This document shows positions 22,904-35,509 of a DNA stretch of 64,000 nucleotides, piece by piece. The notes beneath the pieces were generated by a model, which saw nothing but the letters and a program-made list of their open reading frames with translations, was not told the origin of the DNA and made no database searches. Both the position numbers and the translations under genes were made by a program. This stretch comes from Tetrahymena elliotti 4EA (taxonomy: Eukaryota; Ciliophora; Oligohymenophorea; Hymenostomatida; Tetrahymenidae). The number at the start of each line of letters is the position of its first letter. The stretch's first letter is position 1. The stretch is taken from positions 128,235 through 192,234 of the forward strand of contig JH720336.1 in the NCBI GenBank assembly GCA_000231825.2. The letters run 5' to 3'.

Positions 22904-24994
22904 ATGAGTGATCAGATTTAGGAATAGCCAACATAATCCATTATTTCTAATAATTAGACAAAAGAATAAAAAAGTGATAGGGCTGAAAATGACTAATCAT
23001 AAAATGAATAAAGAAGAGCTCAAAATGTCTAATAGTAAGCAAATAATTAAAGTTAACAACAAAGATAGCAAGTTTAAGATAGAAATGGCGGTTAGAATAC
23101 TCTGAGGTAACCCACTTTAATGTAATAATCATCTTCTTCATCTCAATAACCTGGATAATTCAATGATAGATTAAGTGAATTTGAAAATTGTTGTGAGATT
23201 GGACGTGGTGCATACGGGGTAGTTCGAAAAGTAAAAAATAAAAAAGGTGTTTATTTAGCGATGAAATAAGTAGATTCAATAAAATTAAATAAGGATAAAA
23301 AGACTCATTAAGTGTATATGGAAAAAATCATGAGACATTTTAAATTTCCTGGAATACCAGATTTTTACTCATGTTTTACATAGGAATCCAAATTCTACTT
23401 TTTAATGGCCTATGCAGAAGGTGGTTAGCTTTAGAAAATAATAAAAAAATATCATTAGTACTTGACATTTGAAGTTGTTTAGTTTTTTGTTGCAGAAATG
23501 GTTCTAATATTGGAGTATATTCATTCTTTGGGTTTTTCCCATAGAGATTTCAAACCAGAAAATCTGGTACTCACAAAAGATGGACATCTTTAACTTATTG
23601 ATTTTGGAACTCTTAATGATTATTGTAAAAAGCTCATTCCACCTTAGGCTTTAGATGATGTTAAGTTAAAAGATAATTACCGTAGAAGTAAAATTACTAT
23701 TGAAAAAATTAGGGAAGTTAAAAGGAGACAGTAAGAGGCTGCTCAAAATAATGAAATGAGTAATGGTAGTGCAGCAAACACTAACTAAAATAAATCAAAT
23801 GAAGAGTTACTATAACCAACTGATCTTGAAGAAATAGAATAGCGTATGAGATCATAAACTTTTTGTGGTACAGCTGAATACCTTTGCCCTGAGATGCTTG
23901 AAGATGATATTTGTGATATGAATGGAGACTTATGGGCTTTAGGCTGTATTATATATAAAATATTTACTAATAATACACCTTTTGTGGATTCTTAGGAGTT
24001 CTTAATTTTCAATAAAATTAAATAAGGAATTTATAATAAAAATCATGAGTAAATACCTCCAGTCGCTAATGATTTAATATCAAAATTGCTTGTTTTAGAT
24101 CAATATGAAAGACTTGGAAGTATAGTCGTAGACGAAACCATAACTAAAGAAACAGTGCATGAAGCATATAAAAAACTTAAATCACATCCTTTCTTTGATG
24201 GAATAGTTTGGTAAAACCTTTTTAAGCAAACTCCTCCATAAATGATTCTTTAAATAATTTCTGGAGAATTTAAAACCATTAAAAAAGAGCTAGATTCTGA
24301 TAAAAAAAATGATTAGAATGGAAATTAAGTAGATGCTTGTGATAGCGATGAAGATTAAGATGATGATTTCGAAGATGAGGAAGACAAAGCAGAAATTTAC
24401 ATCAAAAATTAGATTGAAAAGAATCAGAAAAAAAATGAAGAAATGATAAGAAATAGTACTAATCTCCCAATAGATTATAATTAAATACAAAGATCTTAAG
24501 ATCATCATCATCATCATGCTGCAAATTCTGCAAAAAAGCCACTGAACCTAAATAATAGAAATACATACTCAGAAGAATCATCATAATCACCCACTAAGAT
24601 TTAAAGAAATTCTTCAAAGCCAAATTCAAACTATAAAGAAATAGTTTAATCACTAAAACCTCCATTCACTGAAGAGAATCTTGCCTTCCAATCATTAATG
24701 AATAAAGTAAATAAAAAGTTGCTTTTCTTTGAAGTTAAAAGACCAAGATAGATTCTCCTTTTTAATGCTGACCCAATTAGGATAATTTATTACATACCAA
24801 ATCGCAAAAAATTAATGTTAAAATATATAATTATTGATGAAAATACATCAATTCAGTTAGAAGGTTCAAAAAAAATCATAATAACAGATTAGAAAGATAA
24901 ATATGTTTTTCAAGATACTGAGCATGACTATGCACAATAGCTTCAGTAATCTATTCAAAATCTCTAGCAATTAAAGAATTAGTAGTAAAATTGA
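22904..24994 (+). CDS. PDK1-like AGC protein kinase with C-terminal PH-like domain
   Basis: Single exon, 696 residues. The kinase domain (about 94-425) has the glycine loop GRGAYGVV at 100, Lys121 in [14 protein letters not shown] with Asp215, DFG Asp233, [13 protein letters not shown] with the likely activation-loop Thr319, and [11 protein letters not shown]. Residues about 600-690 ([20 protein letters not shown] then [16 protein letters not shown]) match the PH domain that closes 3-phosphoinositide-dependent kinase 1. PDK1 phosphorylates the activation loops of other AGC kinases and binds phosphoinositides. Unusual features are an insertion of roughly 70 residues between DFG and the T-loop and an acidic, His-run linker before the PH domain. 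The N-terminal 90 residues are Q-rich. The TGA at 24992 ends it cleanly. Confidence 0.88.
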
Positions 24995-25983
24995 AACATA
25001 TTTATCAAAAATTATTTAACAAGCAAATAGAGGTTAAAATAAAGACCTCAATATCTCAAAAAAAGAATTATTTTAATCAATCTTGAAATAGCTAATAAAT
25101 AAATAACATTTACCAATTAAACATAATAAAATATCATCCTACACAATACCAATTTAATTATATTTTTTGTTTAACAAATTTTATAAAATAATTAAAAATT
25201 ATTAAATGAAGACTTTTTAAGTTAACCTTACAACTATTTATATACATTTCATCTTTTTGCATTACCTATTCTAATGTGACATCTCAAATCTATTTTTTCA
25301 CATGTCAAAAAATAATATAAAAGGAATTTAACAAAAAATCTAAAATTGGTAATGAAATTAAAAATTTACAATTTTTAAAATCAAAAAGCTTTAAAAAAAT
25401 GATTCATAAAATATTATAATTTTTAAAAAAATATTAATGTGCCTAGTATTGGATCCAAAGATAGTACACTTTAAAGCAGAAATTGGCAAAGCCATGTATA
25501 ATATAAAACATATTCATATTAATCAGGAGTTTTATTATGAATATGATTATCAAGATAGTGATAACGTTAAAATTTTTAGTGAAGTTCTAAATATTAATTA
25601 TTTTATATAATAATTTAAAATTAAAGAAAAATTTTGATTATGTTTCTACAATAGAAATAACTTTTGTTGAGAATTTTAGTCAAGATGTGAATTCGACAAA
25701 TGAATTAAATTCTACTTGAAACTTTTTAACTTTTTTCAAAAACTAAAAATAATTTTGAAGTTATTAACCAAATAAATTAAGATTTAACAAAAAATAAAAG
25801 AAATTCTAATTTAGATAGATTAAAGCTTATTTGCTTCAGAACAAGCAAAGTATTTGATTGATCTACTAAGATTTTCACATTTTAATCTATTACTATTTTT
25901 TAGAGTTAATTAAATTAAGATAATTACATAAGAAAATTCTTAATTTAATTGAATTTAAATAGATTTGTAAAAGAAGGAGGGTT
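24995..25983. other. Intergenic region
   Basis: AT-rich with no supported gene; it contains the promoter side of the phosphatase gene. Confidence 0.6.
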
Positions 25984-27425
25984 ATGAGATAAAATCTTAA
26001 ATTTTTAGTGCTTTTAGCAATTCTAAATTTTTCTTATTGTATTTAAAGTGCCAATGTTAATACTCCTGCTCAAAAGAAAAAGCTTCATTTTAATGAAAAA
26101 GGAGAGTTTAAAGTAAATATTTTTACATTTTAATGAATTTCAACAATATATTATTTTAGATAATTTAATTTACAGACCTACATTTTGGTGAAACAGATTT
26201 GAAAGATCTTTTATCTGTATCTCTAATGAATTATTTGATAGAACTTTATCATCCTGATTTTGCTATACTTACAGGTGATATGGTTAGTGGGTATGCTTGG
26301 GATAATACTACAACATTTTATTAGCGTAATTGGAAGAAATATACAAGTCCATTAGTTTTACATAATCTCTCTTACTCAATAATACTTGGCAATCACGATG
26401 ATTAAGCTAACTTAAATCGAACTTAAATTATGGATTTAGATATGACTAATCCTTTAAGGTAATTAATATTTGCTCAAAAAATAATTTTAAAATTTATGAG
26501 TAAAAAAAATAACAACAAAACTGAATTAACATTACTGAATAATTTACTACCAAATATTCTTAAAAAATCTATTGGTAATAATTATTTCTTACAAAAAATT
26601 TTTTTAGAAGTTGATCTCAACATGAATTTAAAATTTATTTTAATTTCTTCAAAAATATTGAAAAACTTTAAACTTTTTTGAAGTTATTCTAATAAAAGTG
26701 TACCTGGTTTACCAGAAGGTAGTAACTATTACTTGATGATTTATGAGAATTCAACAAGTAATGTACCCAAAGCTGTATTATGGTTTTTAGATTCTCATGA
26801 TCATGAATGTGAAGATGATAGCGACTCATGGGGTTGTATTTGGAGAATTTAGGTTGAATGGTTTGAAAATGTAAATAAAATTTCAGTTTTTCAAAATGTA
26901 AAAATTAATTTTTTTAAACAGGAAATCACTAAAATAAATTAGCAATATGAAAATTTACTTCATATAGCCTTTTATCATATTCCACTTCCAGAGTATATTT
27001 CCTTATACAATAATTACAAAGTTTATGGAACTAGAGGAGAATCTATTGGTTGTCCTAAAATTAATACTGGATTCTTTTAAGCATTGAAGAATAACAATGT
27101 TAGGGCAGGTTTTTGTGGTCATGATCATAATAATGATTTTGGTGGCTTTATTGAAGGTGTTGAACTAGTATTTGGTAGAAAAACTGGATTCGGATGTTAT
27201 GGGCCTTAATAAGGAGTAACAAGAGGAGCAAGACTTCTTCACCTTAATCTTTAAAATAACTCAACAGCCACTTTAAGTCATGAAATACTATAAGCAGATG
27301 GTACAGTAAAACAAAACGGAGAAGCCACTTATCGTTTAGACAAGGATGATGAAGTATGTGGGGCTATTCTTAATTTATATCAACCAGATACTTAACCAAA
27401 ACTAAAGAAAAGGGTTGATTTATGA
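25984..27425 (+). CDS. Secreted metallophosphoesterase (purple acid phosphatase 29 / Dcr2-like)
   Basis: Exons 25984-26112, 26160-26458, 26684-26870 and 26922-27425 give 372 residues. A signal peptide (MRQNLKFLVLLAILNFSYC) is followed by the calcineurin-like metallophosphatase motifs in order. FTDLHFGE carries the metal ligands Asp49 and His51. TGDMVSG, LGNHDD, FYHIPLPEY and GFCGHDHNND follow. The combination LDSHDHE...WG then HIPLPEY, with GHDHNNDF, is typical of the PAP14/28/29-Dcr2 group, whose members are phosphoesterases of uncertain natural substrate. A secreted or vacuolar enzyme is inferred. All introns are GT-AG; intron 2 (225 nt) contains a spurious short frame. Confidence 0.9.
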
Positions 27426-28275
27426 TTATATTATCTACTAAATAGGATTGATTTATTTACATAGATATTAATATTAGATAAATATTAAAATATAAATTTA
27501 TTTTTATATTAGTTGTTTTGTTAGTTTTTATTTTTTAAAGTTGTTTTAAAAATAGTTTTCTATTTTAGATCAAAACCAAAAGAGACAGTAAAAGAATAAT
27601 ATTTTGAAGAATATTAATTTAAAAAATGAACAAGCTTAAGATTTTCGAAAAAGCATTTAGGTCGATTTTTAATAAAAACAACCTGTAATAAAAATACAAT
27701 TATGAGATTAGAAATATTTTGATTTTTTATAATTTCTGTATTATTTATATGTTTATTTATTAGGATAGAAACAATAAAGATAAAAGAATTATTATTTAGT
27801 AAATTTTTCTTTTGAGTTGATTTTTAATTTTTACATGAAATGAAGTAAAAATGAGTTTTCCATGGTAACTTTGAAGGATTTTTAGAATTTTCATGTTATT
27901 TAAAAGAGATAATTAAAATTATTTTAGAAAGAATTTGTAATTTTAAGAAAATTTGATAAATTAAAATAGCTAAAAATTGATTGTGGTTGAAAGTGAGCAT
28001 AGCGTCATATTTGTATATTTATAAAATGCACTAAAAAAATATAAGAAGAATATAATTAAAACTCGAGTAAGAAAGTAAATATTTGTTATTCCATGTTGCT
28101 CTTAAAATTCTCAGAATGAACAAAATTATAAAATAAATAAGGATTTAGTTAGAGAGATAATAATTGAAAAGAGTTTGTTTGATTGCTTTTTTTATCAAAT
28201 ATTCCATCAGAATCTGCATATAAAAAATAATAAGAAGTTAATAAAATTAAACTCAATAAATAATTAATTAGTTAG
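27426..28275. other. Intergenic region
   Basis: AT-rich, no supported gene. Confidence 0.6.
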
Positions 28276-30528
28276 ATGTCTTCAGAAGCTACAGCAGCTT
28301 ATTCTACTTTTTCTGCAGCATATTCTATTGGATTTTCAAAGAGGCGTATATAAAATACCAAACATAAATTTGATTATTAAATGTTTTTTAGTATTTTATG
28401 AATAATTAATTCATTTTATGATAAATCTAGCTGAAATATTTTAAGATATTGAATCGCCTGGGCCTTAAGCATATTTCAATCTCAATCTTGATTCTTTGAA
28501 AAAGAAATCACCTGAATGGAGGTATGATATGCTATGTTTATCAATTTTTAATCATAATTTATAAATATTAAAAGGATTTCTGAATCAAAAAAGGCTTCAA
28601 TATTTGAGGTAAATGACAATTTACCTCCTCCAGGAAATTATGAAGTTTAATCTAGTATAGTAATATTTATTATTTAGATAATCTTTGAATTAGACTACCT
28701 TTTTAGCATATCATAATACATTTTATCTATTAAAAAGGGAAAAGGAATTAAATATAGTATACAAAACCCTATAAAGTATAAGCTAGATCATTCTAAGGTT
28801 AGTCCAGCAACGTAAGTATTTTGAATCCTCTAGGTAGAATAAATTAACAATAACGTTCATAATTAAAAGCTACACTCCTAATGTTGGATATATAAAGAGA
28901 AACCTGCCTTGTGTTTCAATGACTTCCAGATCTGTGCCTTAGATCAAAAAAACATTTGAGGAAACTCCAGGAGTTGGATCTTATGATTTACAAAAATAGA
29001 AGTAAGTAGTAAAAGGACAACATAGTTTATTTGGAACATCACAAAAAGATTCTATTTACAAAACTGAATAAATAAATAATCCTGCTCCTAATTAATATAA
29101 TGTTATTGAAGCTAATAATATTTAATCTCCCTCTTTCAAGTAATGAACTATTTTTTTCTACTAAAATTATAACAACTTATCCAATAAAAATGATTTTATT
29201 TTAAGTGGTATTTCTTTTCAATTAAAAATTAAAAAAGATTTCAGTAAGGTAGAAGAAAAGAACTCATTAATGCCTAATATGAGTAAAATGGCCCAGGTAG
29301 TTATGATATAAATAGAGATTTTATTAAAAAGAAATATGCAAGTTACACACCAAAAAATTCAAGAAGCTAAAATCAATCGACTTCATAATTTCACAATTAA
29401 ACTCAAAAATCTAGTTTTGCAGAAAATAAAAGTGATACAGTCCCAGGGCCTGGTGCTTATGAACATAATCTTCCTAGTTTGTATAGTAGTTCTTATTACA
29501 AAACTTGTAGATTTGGAATGTCTCCTAGATAAACAGATATGCTAACTAACAAAAATCCTGGGCCAGGAGCATATAACATTATAAATATGAAGGAAAAGGA
29601 TTAAAGCTAAAAAGAAATTGATTCTAAAAGGTACATTTATCTTTTTGAAAATATATAATTAAGGTATTCAAAATTTTAGGATTTACACTTTCGGAGAAGC
29701 CAAAAAAACTATAAATGATGACTATGAAAAAACTCCAGGTCCTGGCCAGTAATAAAACGATTAAATATAAAAACTAATTTTACTTTTAACAATAGATATG
29801 ATATACCAAATGCAATAGGTAAAGGTCCTAAATACGGAATTACAAGAAGTATTTCTAACTTACCTAGTTTTATTAAAAAGTCAGATAGTCCTGGCCCTGC
29901 TGCATACATGCTAAATGAATCATAAATAAGTAACAACAATACAATTTTTAAGATTCTTTAATCAAAGTTATCATTAAAATATTTTCAATTCAATAATTTA
30001 ATTTTTAAATAATTTCATTTAGGACCTTCACCTTTTTCAGTTAAATTTAACTCTAAAACTGAAGGAAACGAAAGCTATAAATCTTAAATACCAGGTCCAG
30101 GCTAATATGATTTACCAGATACGAGTTTTAGAAATTCTAAGATATCGTAAGTTTTACAATAATAAAATTTTTATTTAATTCTTTTTAATTCTAATTAGTT
30201 TTACTCAAAGTACTATGAGAGATGCTTTTGTGATTAAAGAAGGTCCTGGTCCAACTTCATATGAAATAAAATCTCAAGTAGCTGGACTACCTGAATACCA
30301 TCTGAAATAAATAGAGTATTTTAAGAATTAGATTAAGATTATGAGATAAACAATGAAAAATAGCAATAAAAGCTTGTAGTAATCTAGATATTCTTCATAA
30401 AAATCACAATAATCGGTCTAAAAATCCCTTTCTAGTAAATATTTTTTATTAATAAATAAAATTAATTGAATTAAATATAAATAGTATTCAGAGATAATAA
30501 AAACTTCGTTTAAGAAGAGAACAGATGA
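28276..30528 (+). CDS. Sperm-tail PG-rich (SHIPPO/STPG) repeat protein, 11 exons
   Basis: Exons are 28276-28345, 28431-28521, 28575-28659, 28738-28811, 28870-29139, 29238-29630, 29680-29748, 29796-29929, 30023-30146, 30199-30434 and 30485-30528. Phases close to 529 residues. The repeated motif is P-G-P-x-x-Y, seen as SPGPQAY, PPPGNYEV, TPGVGSYD, NGPGSYD, VPGPGAYE, NPGPGAYN, TPGPGQYD, SPGPAAYM, IPGPGQYD and GPGPTSYE, about ten copies each followed by 30-45 residues rich in S/T/K. STPG repeats occur in ODF3/CIMAP and related axonemal proteins that associate with microtubule walls. A ciliary or basal-body location is therefore likely in this organism. Many introns fall inside or beside repeats, as expected from exon duplication. 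Confidence 0.87.
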
Positions 30529-31563
30529 AAATATTTATAAAAATGGAAACATAATTTATTTATTTATTTATTTTTAAAAAATAACTAGCCTAAAAGTTAG
30601 TTAAATTTCATTTAAAAATGTATCTTTTATCATTACTTATTCTTTATCTTTTTAATTTTATCTCTCTAGCTTAATATCCTGAAACTAATTTCAAGATCAA
30701 GCTTTTACATTTTTAAATAACCTAACTATCAATATTATTTTTTTAATCTACTTATAGAGAATTTTCAACTTTGTTAGAGATATATAAACTCTTAAAAATA
30801 AAGATATTCCATTTTTTTGACTGAAATATTTATTCCATAGTAATTGTGTGCATTTAAAAAAATAATAACATGCAATGTCATTAATGATTAAGTTGTTTTT
30901 CTCAATTTACTCTAAAAACAAAAATAAAATCTATCAAGTTATCTAATTTCCTTCATATTATGAAAAGTATTTATACTTTAAGAATGAAAATTTGTAGAGT
31001 TTTCTTCAAAAAAATAAAATTTTTTATTATTTCAAGAGCTTCTTTTTGACAACGAAAGAGTATGCTTTACTTGATTTTTATTTAAACATTTTTTGAGTTT
31101 AAACAAATGTGTAAATCAAAAAATACTAAACGAATGATTATATTTATTTTAAATAGGTAAATTAATATGTTTTAATTTTTAAAATCTAAAAAGTTATTGA
31201 TGATTTTAATTTAAATTTAGTAGTTTGTTTTTGTTTACAAAATAATTATTTACAAAAAAGAAAATCAACTTACTTATTTTAATGTGAATGGGCTAATTAT
31301 AGATTTTATTTATTTAATCTGAAAAAGTCTTAAAAAGAAAATTAGTAGGAACATATAAAAGATAATCGACCAATATTTTTATTTTGTATTATTACTTTAT
31401 AGTTCTTTAAAGAAACAGTAATTACTATTATTCAATCAATATAAAAATATTTAAAGGTATTTTTGAAAGAAAAAACATAAAATAGCTTTTTTAGAACAAC
31501 TTTAAAAAATAAACATCTCTCTCAATACCAGATAAACGAGAGATCTAAAATATTTTACAATCA
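30529..31563. other. Intergenic region
   Basis: AT-rich. Begins with an (ATTT)n run at about 30552-30570. No gene is supported. Confidence 0.6.
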
Positions 31564-33890
31564 ATGAAAGTTTCATAATCCTCAGATGTAAATTAAAATC
31601 GAGCTCCACAGAATAGAGTGAAATAAGAGATAAAAATTATGTTATAAAATAAATAAAGTGATTATAACGCTGCATCTTCAACATATAGAAGTGGAGAAAC
31701 ATCTGATGCAGATGGAAGCTAACTTAATTCAGATAGAAGCCATCATAAATTATTAATAAAGCCTAGGAAATTTTCAATTAATTCTACTACTATTGAGAAA
31801 AATAATTTACAGAGTTTGATTGATCCAATAATAAACAAAAAGAACATATAGAACCCAATAAAATTTTTACTCAATTCTCCTTCAAGTATCAGTTATAATG
31901 CTAATTAAAATTCAGCTCTACAAACACCACCATTTCCTGGAAATAATCAGTAATAAACTAATTTAAAATATGCTTTAAAAAATATTCTTTTCCTACTTAT
32001 AATAGCTATTTAAGAATACAAATAAATATCTCACTTTTTATACAAAATAGGTCAGTTTAATAAGGTTTGGTAAAACATTCTGAAAGAAGTATTAATGACC
32101 ATAACTTAACTAAGAATAACTACTAGGAGTATATCTAAAATGAGGGAGATAATTCAAAATAGAGTAGTATGTAGTTTCATTTAAAATTAGGTGGAATCAG
32201 CTCAAGTGTGTTGAATAATTCTAGGGACGTTTCTGAAAAAAACTTAAAGATTAAATCAAAAGATAGGGTCGTTAAAACTGAAAGAAATTCAATCATAGAA
32301 ATAGAAAATTATAATTTAGAAAATAATCATTTCTATAATACAAAAAAAACACGCAATAATTCATTTAAAGAAAATCCTAATTATGAAAGCTATTAAAACT
32401 AATTGCTAGCATATTCTATGCAGAAAGCAACAAATCCTAAAATTAATCCTGATTATTTTACCTTAGCCAAATAAGTTTGCAAAAATTAAAAAATGATGAA
32501 GCTCAAGCATACACATTATCCAACAACTGCTTCAACCGGAGAATCTCCAAGAAGAAATAGTAAAAATAATATAAATGATATGATATCCACATATAAATAG
32601 ACAGTAAACAAGCTCATAAATGATAGAAAAGAGCTAAATAAAAGTAGAGTAAAATTATTTTCTTAAACAAACACTATTTCATTTAACAGAATATCATAAT
32701 ATAATACTCCATTTGGCTCTCAATAAGCAATTACTATGAATCAATAATTAGATTAGAATTTATAAAATCAATAATCATCACCCAATACTCTTAATAATCC
32801 TCAGAGTATAGAATCTTTCAATTTCAAAAATTAATCACAAATCAGTAATTTCTAATCTCTTTAGCAATAAAATTAAATGCAAAAGTAATAAAGTTATAAC
32901 TATAATTTAATTCAAATTTCATCTTAATAAACTTAAAATACCTTTCCAAATGAATTTACATCTAATACAAACTCACCATAGAAATAATAAAGCTCTAATT
33001 TTGCAAGATTTGCTTTAGATTAAATACAAGACGAGAATTAACAGTAATAAAAAATAGATAATGATAATTTAATGATTTCTAATTTTAATAGAGAAAATAA
33101 AATGTATTCTCAAAATGGTAATAGTGTATTAAATACTCCTAGATCAAATAGACCTTTTACAAACTCTTAAAAAAGAAATTAGAGATAGCAGTAGCAGCTT
33201 TAAAGAGAGTATTTCTCTTCTTTGTTTGAAGACACCTATAAAAATGAATCTATTTAAAAGTTTGTAAGAATAACAAGTGTAAACTAATAAGATAAAATAG
33301 ACCATAAATCTGAAAATATTAAGAAAAATGAGATAAATTAACTTAAAAGAAAAGAAATTAGCTAAATAAAAAAATTATCTCAATAATTAATTGAAAATGG
33401 AAAAGTAAATGCTCAAGAATAAGAGCTCCTTGAATCTAAACTTAAAATTTAAAAATTCTTCCTTCAAAAAGATATTTCTTTAAATCATAAGAAATAATGT
33501 TTCAAAAAATTAATCACAGAGTTCAACCCATCAAACTAGAAGTATTCTTAATAAAATTCTTCTCAAATAACAAAGATGCTAACTATTATGAAACCATTTT
33601 ACTTTAATGAAGCTAACAACCCTAGTCAAAATTTATTTTCAAATTAAATTAAATAGTAAAATAAAGAAGCCAGAAAAGATCAAGTTTTTAAATAATCCCA
33701 AACAATCTCTTCATTTGCCAATTCTGAATAAAATTTTATTTCTCAGCTTACCACATTCTATAACTCCAAATAAAACGATTTGTATTAAATTAATTCACAA
33801 AATTAATAAAAAATTGCAAAATTTAAATCAAACCCTAATCTTCTTAATCATAAAAGTTTCAATCACACATCAACTTCAACTAAGGACTGA
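31564..33890 (+). CDS. Q/N/S-rich protein of unknown function
   Basis: Two exons, 31564-31949 and 32051-33890, give 741 residues. I recognise no domain. The sequence is low in complexity and dominated by Gln, Asn, Ser and Lys, with Q runs such as QRQQQQLQREY. One predicted coiled-coil stretch near residues 575-640 reads KRKEISQIKKLSQQLIE then LLESKLKIQKFFLQK. Most glutamines use TAA/TAG. The exon junction restores NNQ|SVQQGLVKHSERS, and the frame then runs unbroken to TGA at 33888. An ordinary frame at 33607-33954 on the same strand is only a shadow of this gene. A scaffold or intrinsically disordered protein is possible; nothing more can be said. Confidence 0.8.
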
Positions 33891-35509
33891 ACAATTTAAT
33901 AATTTTTTTATTTTCATTTCTGTAAATAAATGTAATAATGATTTTAGTATGTAATGAATAATTCAAAATTTTAAAAACAAATTAACATTTTTTTTTCTAA
34001 ATTATTAATTTATTTAAATTTATCTTTTTTTTTTGATTGACAAAAATCAATAAGTAAAAAAGTTCCAAAATCAAATAAAATTTAATAGGGATTTTTAAAT
34101 AAACTTTAAATTTCAATAATTTATTTTCGAATATTTTAAATAAATTAAATATTAATTGTGATTTTAATTGATTAATATAAAGTTATGAAAAATAAAAAGA
34201 TAATTTAATTAAAATAAATCAAAAGTTATGAAACTAAAAATAATTTAAATTCAGTAAATTAGTTTTTAATAATTTTTTAATAAAAAATGAATAATTGATG
34301 AAAAATTAATTTATGTCTAAAAATTATTTTTATTATAAAAATTTACATTCTTTTTTTTTATTCTTTTAACTTGCTCAGCTTTTATAAATATGTAACATAG
34401 TGATTGTAATTTACTTTAATTAAATTCAGGCTGAAAAAGAATACCATAAATTTAATTATCATCTAAAAAAGGTTTAGACAATAAATTTCTAAAAATGTAA
34501 AAAGTGTTAAAAATGCTAAAAGGGCTTATGTTTTTTAAAATAAAATACTATAAATTAAATTAAAGACTTTGAATCTAATAAATTTTGAAAATTTGACATT
34601 TTAGATCTATTATTAAGGAGAAAATTTAATTTCTTATCTTAATTTTCCTACAGATTATTTCAGATTAAAAAATCTTCATCTTAAAGATAAAATTTTCATT
34701 TTATTCATTTTTATTTATTTTAAATGTTTTAATTTTTTTGATTGGCAGACTGATAGAGTTTATAAAACATTTTTTTTATTTTTTAAGTAATAAATTGATT
34801 AGTGACACAAATAAAAATTGGATATTTTTACGCCAAATGCTTTCCTCATATTTAATAAGAAATTTATTATTATATTCAATTGATCTTATTTGAGAAAATA
34901 AAATTTTAGAAAGATATTTATTAACAATATTCATGTAAACTAAAAAATCCAATTATTTGTCTACCAAGTATTTAGGTATTCTTAATCCAAAAAAAAATTA
35001 GATAAGATTTTTATAGAGATTATTTTAGTAATTTAAAATTATTTCTAAAATAAATACTTCTTTGATATATTTTACAAATCAATTGTTTATATTACTGCTT
35101 AGAAGGACTTTATTAGTTTACCAACTCTTTGATTTATTTATATTGGAAAACTATTTGTCTAAGATACGAATTAGGTAGGTAGGTAAATAAATTATTTTGA
35201 CAATTTTTTTATGGTCAGAATTAGATAAGAAAATTGTTTTTGAAAGACAAAATTTTTTTGGTCAGATTTTGTTAAAAGAAAAAAAAATAAATGAATGTGG
35301 AACATAAATGCGATAAATATTAACAATTAATAAAGTGATTATTCTCACTTTAAATTAATTATTTCATTTACTTTTTTATTTTATAACACTCAAAGATATA
35401 TTTGTTGATCTTTAGAAGCTTTTAATTAACAAAAAGCCGAATCTGATTAAAAAATAAAATTAAGAATAATTAATTAATTAAGTCTAATCAAAAAATTACA
35501 TAAGTTAGA
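33891..35509. other. Long AT-rich intergenic region
   Basis: About 1.6 kb without a supported frame on either strand. A small GGTA repetition (AGGTAGGTAGGTAAA, about 35174-35188) is the only visible structure. It separates the Q/N-rich gene from the giant zinc-module gene. Confidence 0.6.

Noticed and set aside
22947..23141. Minus-strand frame opposite the kinase N-terminus
   Set aside because: Shadow of the Q-rich start of the PDK1-like gene; no start context or homology.
24290..24517. Minus-strand hydrophobic frame
   Set aside because: Antisense of the acidic, His-rich linker of the kinase; hydrophobicity follows from GAT/GAA/CAT codons read in reverse.
26496..26681. Plus-strand 61-codon frame
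   Set aside because: Falls inside intron 2 of the metallophosphoesterase gene, between GT at 26459 and AG at 26683.
29709..29939. Minus-strand frame opposite STPG exons
   Set aside because: Overlaps exons 7 and 8 whose PGPGQY and SPGPAAY motifs are clearly on the plus strand.
33607..33954. 115-codon plus-strand frame
   Set aside because: Lies in another frame of the Q/N-rich gene, which continues unbroken to TGA at 33888.
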